A DNA stretch of 9,721 bases from an uncultured Clostridia bacterium (GCA_934132805.1 CAKPAB010000043.1:1-9721), one strand, 5' to 3'. Counted from the stretch's first letter, positions 1-7,232 are shown. Translations and numbers: made by a program. Notes: generated by a model from the sequence alone, not told the origin.

Positions 1-100
1 AATTAAAGCAAAACCTATATTATCAATATATAATTTATCTTTTTCATTACTTGTTTGCCCTCCAAATTACTATTTATTTATCATAACTTTATCTTTTTTC

Positions 101-129
101 TTGACTTTTTATCTTTAAATAGCTATAAT
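101..129 (+). promoter_or_regulatory. Sigma-A type promoter of candidate small RNA
   Basis: A -35 element TTGACT (101-106) and a perfect -10 TATAAT (124-129) are separated by 17 bases, which is the optimal vegetative spacing. The expected start is near base 136. No protein gene follows on this strand; the next element is a hairpin terminator about 90 bases on. The match is good, but chance matches are common in AT-rich DNA. Confidence 0.6.
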
Positions 130-135
130 AAATAT

Positions 136-228
136 AGGAAATGACAAATCCACAAACGTGGTTTTGCCGAAATAGATATAAAAACTCACATCTAAATCGT
201 CAAATTTACAGATGTGAGTTTTTTTTAT
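136..228 (+). ncRNA. Candidate two-hairpin small RNA of about 90 nt, family unknown
   Basis: The transcript is defined by a near-consensus promoter (101-129) and an intrinsic terminator (181-222 followed by T residues). It has a first hairpin at 145-166, with 4 bp on each side of a T-T mismatch and an AAAC loop (150-153 pairs with 158-161; 145-148 with 163-166). An A-rich linker leads to the 13-bp terminator stem. I do not recognise it as a named riboswitch or sRNA family. Because no gene lies downstream, it would act in trans or be a decayed leader. It ends at the 3' end of the opposing XRE remnant, so antisense overlap is only a few bases. The ATG at 141 has its purine-rich stretch almost touching it and is unlikely to be translated. 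Existence of the RNA is inferred. Confidence 0.4.
181..222. terminator. Bidirectional intrinsic terminator
   Basis: A perfect 13-bp inverted repeat (181-193 with 210-222) encloses a 16-base loop. On the plus strand it is followed by a T-run (to about 226), ending the candidate small RNA. On the minus strand it lies 2 bases past the XRE remnant's stop codon, with the stem's own T residues then TATAT, so it can also end that transcript. Confidence 0.8.
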
Positions 229-521
229 TTATGTAATTGCTTATCAACCCAGTTCTTATATAGAACTGCTGTCAAGGCAACGTTTAATGTTAAAGAAAAC
301 ATTATAGAAAAGAAAATTGATATTAATAAAATAATTAAACCAAATATAAAATAGCCTATATCATTAATCTTTCTATTAATTTTTGATTCTTTTTTATTCT
401 CCACATCTCCTACCATACTATCCATAGTAACTCCAAACAAATCTGCAATTTGCTTCAAGTTTTCAATATCCGGCAAAGATTGTCCACTTTCCCATTTAGT
501 TACCGCTTGTCTTGATACATT
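225..521 (-). pseudogene. 5'-truncated XRE-family membrane-linked regulator
   Basis: In frame from base 521 downward the translation reads NVSRQAVTKWESGQSLPDIE and continues with LKQIADLFGV. This is the second half of an XRE/Cro-type helix-turn-helix: recognition helix SRQAVTKWE and following helices. A polar linker and one hydrophobic segment (IGYFIFGLIILLISIFFSIM) follow, then a short basic tail; HTH-plus-membrane-helix regulators are common in Clostridia. The first roughly 25 residues of the HTH are missing. An in-frame TGA sits at 522-524, directly before NVSRQ, and the DNA upstream does not encode a plausible HTH start in any minus-strand frame I checked. A shorter product could start at TTG 474-476, but it would lack the recognition helix and could not bind DNA normally. 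The break is seen in the sequence; loss of function is inferred. Confidence 0.75.
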
Positions 522-562
522 TCATATAACATTTAATATAAATAATATAGTTCTAAATAAAT

Positions 563-730
563 TCAATATACTATAATTATTATGGGTAAAACAAAATTAT
601 CATTTTTCTCATCTCCTTCATCTGCAATTATAGCTATTTTAATACATAATTTAAATAAACTTTTCTTTACATTAATGCTACTATTAGTTGCATCAGAAAA
701 AAATGTTAATAATTCTAGTATTTTCTCCAT
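563..730 (-). CDS. Doubtful small ORF downstream of dtd
   Basis: A 55-codon frame begins MEKILELLTFFSDATNSS and ends with a hydrophobic IIIIVY tail. It starts 20 bases past the dtd stop; a TTG start at 746-748 would overlap that stop. No clear Shine-Dalgarno precedes either start. I do not recognise the protein. It lies in the AT-rich stretch between dtd and the broken XRE gene, so it may be a chance frame or a remnant left by whatever removed the regulator's 5' end. Position in an apparent dtd transcript is the only argument for it. Confidence 0.2.
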   Translation of the reverse strand: MEKILELLTFFSDATNSSINVKKSLFKLCIKIAIIADEGDEKNDNFVLPIIIIVY

Positions 731-749
731 AAAATATATATTTTTCAAA

Positions 750-1187
750 TCATTTTTCTAAAATAATAGTCACAGGTCCATCATTTAGTAACTCCACTTG
801 CATATCAGCACCAAATATTCCAGTTTGAACTACCTCAATTTGTTCTTTGCACTTTTCCACAACATATTCATATAATTCATTAGCAAAGTCAGGTTTTGCT
901 GCATTTGTAAACGATGGTCTATTTCCACTTGAGCAATCTGCATATAATGTAAATTGAGAAACCAAAAGTAATGAGCCATTAACGTCTTTTAAAGATAAAT
1001 TCATTTTTTCATTAGTGTCTTCAAATATTCTTAAATTAATTAATTTTTTTACTAAATAATCTGCTGTCTCTCTTGTATCTTCATGCGTTATTCCTATTAA
1101 AACCAAAAAACCTTTGTCTATTTTGCCTACTGTTTTTCCTTCTACATCAACTTGTGCTTTTTTTACTCTTTGAACTACAAATTTCAT
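750..1187 (-). CDS. dtd: D-aminoacyl-tRNA deacylase
   Basis: This cytoplasmic enzyme hydrolyses D-aminoacyl-tRNA (such as D-Tyr-tRNA) to free D-amino acid and tRNA, a proofreading step in translation. The 145-residue length is standard. The family signatures are present and intact: the N-terminal MKFVVQRV strand, SQFTLYAD at 77-84 (active-site region), NRPSF at 89-93, TGIFGADM at 122-129, and NDGPVT at 135-140, which supplies the Gly-Pro motif of the partner subunit's active site in the homodimer. The ATG has a GAGAGG ribosome site (1197-1202) 9 bases upstream. A sigma-A type promoter lies at 1268-1296, so the gene is probably transcribed on its own or with the doubtful ORF after it. In many Firmicutes dtd follows relA; here it follows yunB, behind a terminator. 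Confidence 0.97.
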   Translation of the reverse strand: MKFVVQRVKKAQVDVEGKTVGKIDKGFLVLIGITHEDTRETADYLVKKLINLRIFEDTNEKMNLSLKDVNGSLLLVSQFTLYADCSSGNRPSFTNAAKPDFANELYEYVVEKCKEQIEVVQTGIFGADMQVELLNDGPVTIILEK

Positions 1188-1267
1188 TTTTTAATACCTC
1201 TCTTTTATTATTTATAACTTATTTTCCATCAAGCATCATTCCATTATAAATTCATTTTTATTTATAT

Positions 1268-1296
1268 ATTATATCAGAAATATAACCCTTTTTCAA
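1268..1296 (-). promoter_or_regulatory. Sigma-A type promoter of dtd
   Basis: On the minus strand a -35 TTGAAA (1291-1296) and a perfect -10 TATAAT (1268-1273) have a 17-base spacer. It sits about 80 bases before the dtd start codon. One copy of the 17-bp direct repeat abuts its -35 on the upstream side, one base away. Confidence 0.6.
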
Positions 1297-1297
1297 C

Positions 1298-1314
1298 AAA
1301 ATTCATACGTTCAT
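1298..1314. repeat. 17-bp direct repeat, copy 1
   Basis: The sequence AAAATTCATACGTTCAT is identical to the copy at 1345-1361. It ends one base from the -35 of the dtd promoter, in the position of an activator or repressor site. Its role is unknown. Confidence 0.75.
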
Positions 1315-1344
1315 TATGAATAATTTATGATATGATCACCCAAT

Positions 1345-1361
1345 AAAATTCATACGTTCAT
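1345..1361. repeat. 17-bp direct repeat, copy 2
   Basis: This is an exact second copy of AAAATTCATACGTTCAT, offset by 47 bp from copy 1 in the same orientation. It lies between the yunB terminator and the dtd promoter. It could be a paired operator or a local duplication. Confidence 0.75.
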
Positions 1362-1364
1362 AAG

Positions 1365-1401
1365 AAAAAACCGGAATTTGAGACAGTGCCCATTAATCCC
1401 G
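1365..1401 (-). terminator. REP-like terminator after yunB
   Basis: Starting 3 bases past the yunB stop codon, the minus strand forms CGGGATT paired with AATTCCG, then an AA bulge, a second 4-bp stem (TGGG with CTCA) and a CACTGT loop. Six T residues follow (1365-1370), so it reads as an intrinsic terminator of the sipL-yunB transcript. The core (GGAATT, ACAGTGCCC, TTAATCCC) is clearly related to the element at 4151-4216, which marks it as one copy of a dispersed REP-like family. No transposase is in the window. Confidence 0.7.
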
Positions 1402-1404
1402 ATT

Positions 1405-2124
1405 TTATTCAATAATATCCAAAGCATTATTAGAATCAATACCCTCAAGGTTATAATAAGAACTAGGAACTCTACCAACAATCACATTTTCAATAAGTAA
1501 AACCTGATTAGAAATCTTTTTAGTAATCGTATTATATGGTGTTAAAATACTAACCTCACAATCAACTTGCAAATATACTCTGTGCAATGTTTGATTAATC
1601 CCCTGTGCCGAAAATTCACTACGTAAATCTGTTTCAACATTTCCAATAGACGATATTCTAATTGGAACACCAGGGCCTCTACCAGATAATAACTTTGAGC
1701 CAGTAAAGCTTCCTATTGCTATTTTTATGTTTTCCCTTCCTCTATTATCAATTGAATTTTGTATCTTTGCAGCAACATCTGATATTATCTCATTTATTGA
1801 AATTATATTAGATTTTATCATTGTTATATTTCCATCATTATCTTTTTCAATTGAAAATAATTCATCATATGTGTGCTCTTTCATAACATTTGTAGCTTCA
1901 TCATTTGATATTATTGTAGCTATTGATTTTGCTTTATCTTCACACAATGCTTCAAATATTGGAGAAATTGCATCTAGTACAATTTTTACTATACTAAATG
2001 CAATTATCATTATTATAAAAATTTTTGCTATTTTTTGTTTTCTTTTTAAATTTTTATCTCCCCCACTTGAAAAGAAAATCTTTGGAAGTTTTATTCTTGG
2101 TCTTGAATATATTTTACTATTCAT
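1405..2124 (-). CDS. yunB: Sporulation protein YunB
   Basis: YunB is a small membrane-anchored protein made in the mother cell during sporulation; in Bacillus subtilis it is under SigE and is needed for proper spore formation, but its biochemical role is not known. The product of 239 residues has a basic N-terminal tail, one membrane helix at about 34-53, and a conserved extracytoplasmic domain. That domain carries the family blocks GSFTGSKLLSGRGPGVPI (138-155), GNVETDLRSEFSAQGINQT and a C-terminal VGRVPSSYY. I chose the ATG at 2122-2124 because it has AGGGA 9 bases upstream; the in-frame ATG at 2140-2142, six codons earlier, has no ribosome site. The gene follows the sipL-like gene by 32 bases and ends in a terminator hairpin, so the two are co-transcribed. 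Family assignment rests on several conserved blocks. Confidence 0.92.
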   Translation of the reverse strand: MNSKIYSRPRIKLPKIFFSSGGDKNLKRKQKIAKIFIIMIIAFSIVKIVLDAISPIFEALCEDKAKSIATIISNDEATNVMKEHTYDELFSIEKDNDGNITMIKSNIISINEIISDVAAKIQNSIDNRGRENIKIAIGSFTGSKLLSGRGPGVPIRISSIGNVETDLRSEFSAQGINQTLHRVYLQVDCEVSILTPYNTITKKISNQVLLIENVIVGRVPSSYYNLEGIDSNNALDIIE

Positions 2125-2133
2125 AGTTGTAAA

Positions 2134-2138
2134 TCCCT
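2134..2138 (-). promoter_or_regulatory. Ribosome binding site deciding the yunB start
   Basis: AGGGA on the minus strand lies 9 bases before the ATG at 2122-2124. It falls inside the reading frame of the longer alternative start (2142), which has no Shine-Dalgarno of its own, so the shorter product is favoured. Confidence 0.6.
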
Positions 2139-2156
2139 TCATAATTTAGTAAGAAT

Positions 2157-3704
2157 TTATTCATACACTTTTTCCGAAATTCTTTCAAATTTTGGTATAT
2201 ATAATTTTTGTCCCGGATATATTTTATTTCTATCTTCAATGCCATTTATTCTAGCTATTCCATCAACAGTACTACCAAATTCCTTAGCAATATTCCATAA
2301 AGTGTCACCTTTTTTTACAACATAAATTACTAAACTATAATCTTGCTCTTCCCTCTCCCCATCTTCTACTATACTATCTATCATATTCAAATTTACAGTT
2401 CTATACATACTTGTATCTGCCTGAACATCAACATTACAACTAATATCTCCACCATCTTGAATTATAAAGTCTTGCGATTTTATTCCCATATCACAATTTG
2501 TGCTTAACATTTCTCCATTTTGAAGATTTTCAATTGTATATTCAAATGGAATTTTTGCATCTTTTACATTTACTTGCTTCCTAGAATTTTCAAAAATAAA
2601 TTTCATATTCAATTCTGCTTCATACATAATTTTAGTATTAATTTTATTTTCATTTATTATAACTGGTGTTGTCTCTACATCAAGCAAATTCATACCATCA
2701 ATATCATTCATATTGATTTTTTCTCTTATTTGTTTAACTCCTGTAATATTTTGTTTACTAGTCATTGTTGTAATTTGCTTTTTCTCAAAGTTTAAGTTTT
2801 GAGTTAGGCTATACATATCTTGAATCAAATTGATTTGTTTCTCTTCATATGCACAGCAAGTTACTTCTATTTCTATTTCAACATATATTGAATGTTCATC
2901 TTGTGAATTCGGTTTTATAATTATATTTTTGATTTCATAATTTACATCACATATATTTTCTTCTGATACATCTGGAATATCAATAAATCCAACAACCGGT
3001 ATTTTATATGTAACAACATTTATCCTATTATCCTCCGTTAAATACATTATCTTTATTTCCGCTTCTGCTTTAGTCAAAACCTTATTATAACTGATTTTTA
3101 TGTCTTTATCTACTAGACATACCTGCGCTTGTAAAATCTCCGCCAAATTATCCATATTATCAATTTGAATATTATCTTTTGCATAAATCTTTGTACTACC
3201 TGTTCCAACCAATGAATTTAGTTTCAAATCTTCCTTTAAAATTTGAACATCATCTTCATTTTGAACTTCATTAATTATCTCTACATTATCATTTGAATAA
3301 ATTTTCAAGTTAACTTCCAATGTTGCCTTAATACCGATTTTTCTACCATTTATGACCTTTGCCTCTATTGATTTTATTTTAACATCAGAAATTGCATTCA
3401 TTCCTTCTTGACAGTTTGGAACATTTAGGCTTTCAGAAAAGTCAACACTTGTGTTTAGTCCTCTCACTGTATCATCTGCTCCATCTGGCATATACATTAT
3501 GTAAACATTTACCGTTCCGTCTAGTCTTACTTTTTCACTTTGCACCTCTTTTTTGTATATTGATGCTATACCACTTGTACCAATTGTGTTTAAAACATCT
3601 GGCTTTGAGTCTGGTACTATCATATCACCCTCTGCTAATATGATTTCTTTTCTTTCTGCTATTAATTTATTTATATTTAAGTTTTCTCTTTGTGCTTCTA
3701 TCAT
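2157..3704 (-). CDS. sipL: SipL-like spore coat morphogenesis protein (SPOCS domains, LysM)
   Basis: In Clostridioides difficile, SipL is a mother-cell protein that binds the coat ATPase SpoIVA through its LysM domain and localises coat around the forespore. The 515-residue product fits that architecture. It has an N-terminal region with the EIILAEGDMIVPDSKPDVL block, three repeated beta-rich SPOCS (DUF3794) segments at roughly 30-135, 175-285 and 330-435, and a C-terminal LysM at about 459-504 (VKKGDTLWNIAKEFGSTVDG ending PGQKLYIP). No signal peptide or membrane helix is seen, as expected for a cytoplasmic mother-cell protein. The start has a strong AAGGAGG (3711-3717) 6 bases upstream. It sits between the 79-residue gene and yunB, with no terminator on either side, so it is the middle gene of an operon. 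A SigE promoter would be expected, but I could not see one clearly. Other clostridial DUF3794-LysM proteins of unknown role are the alternative. Confidence 0.88.
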   Translation of the reverse strand: MIEAQRENLNINKLIAERKEIILAEGDMIVPDSKPDVLNTIGTSGIASIYKKEVQSEKVRLDGTVNVYIMYMPDGADDTVRGLNTSVDFSESLNVPNCQEGMNAISDVKIKSIEAKVINGRKIGIKATLEVNLKIYSNDNVEIINEVQNEDDVQILKEDLKLNSLVGTGSTKIYAKDNIQIDNMDNLAEILQAQVCLVDKDIKISYNKVLTKAEAEIKIMYLTEDNRINVVTYKIPVVGFIDIPDVSEENICDVNYEIKNIIIKPNSQDEHSIYVEIEIEVTCCAYEEKQINLIQDMYSLTQNLNFEKKQITTMTSKQNITGVKQIREKINMNDIDGMNLLDVETTPVIINENKINTKIMYEAELNMKFIFENSRKQVNVKDAKIPFEYTIENLQNGEMLSTNCDMGIKSQDFIIQDGGDISCNVDVQADTSMYRTVNLNMIDSIVEDGEREEQDYSLVIYVVKKGDTLWNIAKEFGSTVDGIARINGIEDRNKIYPGQKLYIPKFERISEKVYE

Positions 3705-3768
3705 TTTTTACCTCCTTACAGTTTTTCTTTATAAATGTATATGAGGTTGTTTTCATTTTATTCATAAC

Positions 3769-4008
3769 TTAATTATTTTTTGATGGAACTATTACTATAT
3801 TTAATGTTGAGTCATATTTGTATTTGCTTATTATATCTTGTGAAAAACTTGCTAATTCATTTGGTATTACTATTGTTGTATATTTCTGTTTTTTTAATTC
3901 TTCTATTTTATTGTCAATTTCTTCTGGCTCTTTTATTTCTTCTATGTTCATTCCTAGCAATTTTGGAAGTTGATAGTCTTTTTCATATTTTATAAAAGAT
4001 ATTTTCAT
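3769..4008 (-). CDS. Small protein resembling V-type ATPase subunit F
   Basis: This 79-residue protein starts MKISFIKYEKD, has an acidic/lysine-rich helix in the middle (IKEPEEIDNKIEELKKQ), and ends with YTTIVIPNELASF and LNIVIVPSKNN. The pattern of a short first strand, helix, hydrophobic strand followed by an E-L-A turn, and final IVxVPS strand recalls the small Rossmann-like V/A-type ATPase subunit F. No other V-ATPase subunit is nearby, so a role in that enzyme is not supported by context. It is the first gene of the group containing the sipL-like gene and yunB (64-base gap, no terminator), which suggests a sporulation link. Its ribosome site is weak. The similarity is by eye only; it may be a distinct family with the same fold. 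Confidence 0.55.
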   Translation of the reverse strand: MKISFIKYEKDYQLPKLLGMNIEEIKEPEEIDNKIEELKKQKYTTIVIPNELASFSQDIISKYKYDSTLNIVIVPSKNN

Positions 4009-4066
4009 CTTTAATCACTTCTTTCATATAATTAATTAAGGCATTAAAGGCAACATATTATTTAAT

Positions 4067-4096
4067 ATCATAAAATCTATAATTATTTTGTTGCAA
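4067..4096 (-). promoter_or_regulatory. Possible promoter of the 79-residue gene / sipL operon
   Basis: On the minus strand TTGCAA (4091-4096), an 18-base spacer and TATGAT (4067-4072) lie just downstream of the spo0A terminator and about 60 bases before the next start codon. I saw no clear SigE-type -10 (CATACA-like), which would be expected for sipL and yunB. Confidence 0.35.
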
Positions 4097-4150
4097 AAAA
4101 AATCTTTTATTCACATATTATTTTTCCATGCCAAATATAATAAAATAAAA

Positions 4151-4216
4151 ACGGAATTAAAGCACTGTCCCTTAATCCCTAAAAAAGGGGAATTTAAGGA
4201 ACGTCCCTCAATCCCG
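4151..4216 (-). terminator. REP-like long hairpin, terminator of spo0A
   Basis: The element begins right after the spo0A stop codon. Two related half-units of about 28-30 bases face each other around a TTTTTTA spacer. The outer arms CGGGATT and AATTCCG pair, CCTTAA pairs with TTAAGG inside, and a T-rich stretch (TTTTTATTTTATTA) follows on the minus strand. It is thus both an imperfect palindrome of the REP type and a good intrinsic terminator. The half-units (GGAATTAAAGCACTGTCCC and GAATTTAAGGAACGTCCC) resemble the element at 1371-1401. REP-like palindromes of this sort are often associated with RAYT-type transposases, but none is present here. Confidence 0.75.
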
Positions 4217-5035
4217 TTATGCACTTTTTAATTCCAAGCGTAATTTATCAGCAATCATTGCTATAAATTCGCTGTTGGTTGGCTTTCCTTTAGCTGCTGA
4301 TATTGTATAACCAAAAATATTCTCAACTGTTTTTTGGTCCCCTCTACCCCAAGCAACTTCAATTGCGTGGCGTATTGCACGTTCAACACGGCTTGGAGTC
4401 GTATTAAATTTCATTGCAATTTTAGGATATAAACTTTTTGTTATTTGATTAATAACATCAATATCATTAACAACCATAATAATAGCCTCACGCAAATATT
4501 GATATCCCTTTATATGTGCAGGAACTCCAACCTCATGAATAATATTTGTTACCAATGCTTCCAAATTTTCCTGACTTTTAATTGATTCTCCTGAAATTTC
4601 CACGTATTGTTGTTTTATTTCTTTAGTAAAAAAATTACTTGTATTTTTGCTTGGTATAAAGTTTTTTAATTCTTTTATCCTTTTTATTAATAATTCGATA
4701 TCAAAAGGCTTTACAACATAATACTCTGCCCCAAGTCTTACAGCCTTTTGAGTAATTTTGTCTTGTCCTACTGCAGAAAGCATTATACACATTGGTTTTT
4801 TCTCACATTTTATTATACTTAATTTTTCTAATACCCCTATTCCATCTAAGTGTGGCATTATTACATCTATTAAAGCTACATCTGGCATTACATTTGTTAT
4901 CATATCTATTGCTTCTTCTCCATCTTTGGCAATTCCTATTACCTCCATATCATCTTGCTCTTGAATATATCTAGCAAGTGTTTGAGCAAATTCTTGATTA
5001 TCATCTGCTATTAAAATTGATGTTTTTTCTTTCAT
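4217..5035 (-). CDS. spo0A: Sporulation master response regulator Spo0A
   Basis: Spo0A is the phosphorylation-activated transcription factor that commits cells to sporulation. The product of 272 residues has a receiver domain (about 1-123) with acidic pair D11/D12, phosphoacceptor D57 in LIDVIMPHLDG, S87 at the switch position and K109 in VVKPFD. A linker leads to the Spo0A C-terminal DNA-binding domain (about 160-272), with HEVGVPAHIKGYQYLREAI, the recognition region NTTPSRVERAIRHAIEVAWG, and KPTNSEFIAMIADKLRLE at the end. All key residues are intact. I chose ATG 5033-5035: it gives MKEKTSILIADDN, which lines up with the usual Spo0A N terminus, while the ATG at 5045-5047 touches its only purine-rich site. 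It has its own promoter (5193-5221) and ends in a hairpin terminator. spoIVB, often found next to spo0A, is absent upstream. Confidence 0.97.
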   Translation of the reverse strand: MKEKTSILIADDNQEFAQTLARYIQEQDDMEVIGIAKDGEEAIDMITNVMPDVALIDVIMPHLDGIGVLEKLSIIKCEKKPMCIMLSAVGQDKITQKAVRLGAEYYVVKPFDIELLIKRIKELKNFIPSKNTSNFFTKEIKQQYVEISGESIKSQENLEALVTNIIHEVGVPAHIKGYQYLREAIIMVVNDIDVINQITKSLYPKIAMKFNTTPSRVERAIRHAIEVAWGRGDQKTVENIFGYTISAAKGKPTNSEFIAMIADKLRLELKSA

Positions 5036-5047
5036 CTTTAACCCCAT

Positions 5048-5053
5048 TCCTTT
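5048..5053 (-). promoter_or_regulatory. Ribosome binding site for spo0A, unusual spacing
   Basis: AAAGGA directly abuts the upstream ATG (5045-5047), leaving no spacer, and is 12 bases from the ATG at 5033-5035. GGGG at 5042-5045 is a second weak option for the inner start. The spacing favours the inner start but is longer than ideal. Confidence 0.45.
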
Positions 5054-5068
5054 CCCAAGGCACAGATT

Positions 5069-5090
5069 GATTGAAAAAAATTTTTCAATC
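5069..5090 (-). repeat. Hairpin in the spo0A leader
   Basis: An inverted repeat GATTGAAAA / TTTTCAATC (9-10 bp, very short A/T loop) lies in the predicted 5' untranslated region, 15 bases upstream of the spo0A ribosome site. No T-run follows, so it is not an obvious terminator. It may only add stability to the leader. Confidence 0.45.
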
Positions 5091-5166
5091 TTCTCTCCCC
5101 TTTTTGTTCTTTTTCATTTGTTTTATGTAGCTTATCTTTTGAATTGTCCTTGTATCAGCAAATTAA

Positions 5167-5191
5167 AGAACTGTAAATTTTTTACAGTTCT
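5167..5191. promoter_or_regulatory. Perfect 11-bp dyad at the predicted spo0A transcription start
   Basis: AGAACTGTAAA and its exact complement TTTACAGTTCT flank a 3-base centre. On the minus strand the dyad begins one base after the -10 of the spo0A promoter, so it covers the expected +1. That is a classic repressor-operator position. Only a weak T-rich stretch (TTAATTT) follows, so termination of the yigZ transcript is a less likely role. I do not recognise the factor. Confidence 0.5.
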
Positions 5192-5192
5192 A

Positions 5193-5221
5193 ATTATATT
5201 ATTTATTTACTTTTTTTTCAA
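5193..5221 (-). promoter_or_regulatory. Sigma-A type promoter of spo0A
   Basis: On the minus strand TTGAAA (5216-5221), a 17-base spacer and a perfect TATAAT (5193-5198) lie about 160 bases before the spo0A start codon. I did not find a convincing SigH site, the other promoter type known for spo0A in Bacillus. Confidence 0.6.
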
Positions 5222-5249
5222 TCAATTTTTCCCAATATTTACAAAAACA

Positions 5250-5888
5250 CTATTTTAATATACTTTTATCTATCAATTTTTTAGATGAAAACTCCAATTT
5301 TATCAAATTTACTTTTTTTGTATTAAAATCAACTATTAATCTTTGTTTATTACACTCTTCTAACTGAATTTTACAAATAATTTTCTCTGAATAATTATAA
5401 TCTTTTATATAAATATTGCTTTTTTTACAATAATATTTAAAAGATTCCAAATTATTATAGTCCAACTCAACTTCAGCTTCTATTCCCATACACTTTTCTA
5501 TTTTTTCTGCATTTTCTATTGCTTCAAATGTTGCATCTGAATACGCTCTAACTAAACCTCCGGTTCCAAGTAATATTCCTCCAAAATATCTAGTAACAAT
5601 CACTAAAACATTGCACAAATTATTTTTTTGTAAAATATTTAACATAGGTCCACCAGCAGTTCCTGATGGCTCTCCATCATCACTTGATTTTTCTATTACT
5701 TGTTCATTCTCTATAACTCTATATGCCACACAATTATGACGTGCATCATAATATTTTTTCTTAATTTTTCTAATCTGTTCTTCAGCCTCTTTTTGAGTTT
5801 CAATTTTTATTAGATTACATATAAATTTAGATTTTTTTACAACTATTTCTGCTTCAACATTTTGTTTAATTGAAATAAAATTTTCCAT
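5250..5888 (-). CDS. YigZ/IMPACT family protein
   Basis: This is a conserved cytoplasmic protein of the YigZ (UPF0029/IMPACT) family. Its eukaryotic relative IMPACT regulates the translation kinase Gcn2, but the bacterial role is not established. The 212 residues match the family length. Visible signatures are SKFICNL (20-26), DARHNCVAYRV (48-58), SDDGEPSGTAGGPML (69-83) and VTRYFGGILLGTGGLVRAYS (98-117), followed by the smaller, more variable C-terminal ferredoxin-like domain (about 135-205). A ribosome site AAGGG lies 11 bases before the ATG. It is the last gene of a minus-strand group, 71 bases after the flavoprotein gene. No strong terminator separates it from the spo0A promoter, so some read-through into spo0A is possible. 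Confidence 0.93.
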   Translation of the reverse strand: MENFISIKQNVEAEIVVKKSKFICNLIKIETQKEAEEQIRKIKKKYYDARHNCVAYRVIENEQVIEKSSDDGEPSGTAGGPMLNILQKNNLCNVLVIVTRYFGGILLGTGGLVRAYSDATFEAIENAEKIEKCMGIEAEVELDYNNLESFKYYCKKSNIYIKDYNYSEKIICKIQLEECNKQRLIVDFNTKKVNLIKLEFSSKKLIDKSILK

Positions 5889-5959
5889 ATTCTACTCATC
5901 CCTTCTTAATGCACAAATACTAACTTTATCATTATTACTTAATTTTCATTCAGCTTGTA

Positions 5960-7222
<1,263 letters not shown>

Positions 7223-7228
7223 ATTTCT

Positions 7229-7232
7229 CTCC
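7229..7232 (-). promoter_or_regulatory. Ribosome binding site deciding the flavoprotein start
   Basis: GGAG (within GGAGAG, 7227-7232) lies 6 bases before the ATG at 7220-7222. It overlaps the alternative in-frame ATG at 7232-7234, which argues against that start. Confidence 0.65.

Noticed and set aside
15..63. Minus-strand GGAGGG (58-63) followed by ATG (45-47), looking like the start of a gene running off the left edge
   Set aside because: The frame stops after 10 codons. Another minus frame is open to the window edge but has no start codon here, so I could not support a gene.
141..236. Plus-strand 31-codon ORF (MTNPQTWFCRN...) inside the candidate small RNA
   Set aside because: The purine-rich stretch nearly touches the ATG, the frame runs through the terminator stem and T-run, and the peptide resembles nothing known to me.
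1727..3744. Several plus-strand open frames opposite yunB and the sipL-like gene
   Set aside because: They are antisense frames of well-supported genes, rich in L/I/F/S as expected of AT-rich complement, with no ribosome sites or recognisable domains.
5092..5165. SigH promoter for spo0A, as in Bacillus
   Set aside because: An AGGA-containing stretch is present on the minus strand, but no GAAT-type -10 lies at the right spacing.
5174..5184. TGTAAA...TTTACA centre of the spo0A dyad as a TnrA/GlnR-type site
   Set aside because: The known consensus TGTNA-N7-TNACA is 17 bases with a wider centre; here the two halves are two bases too close.
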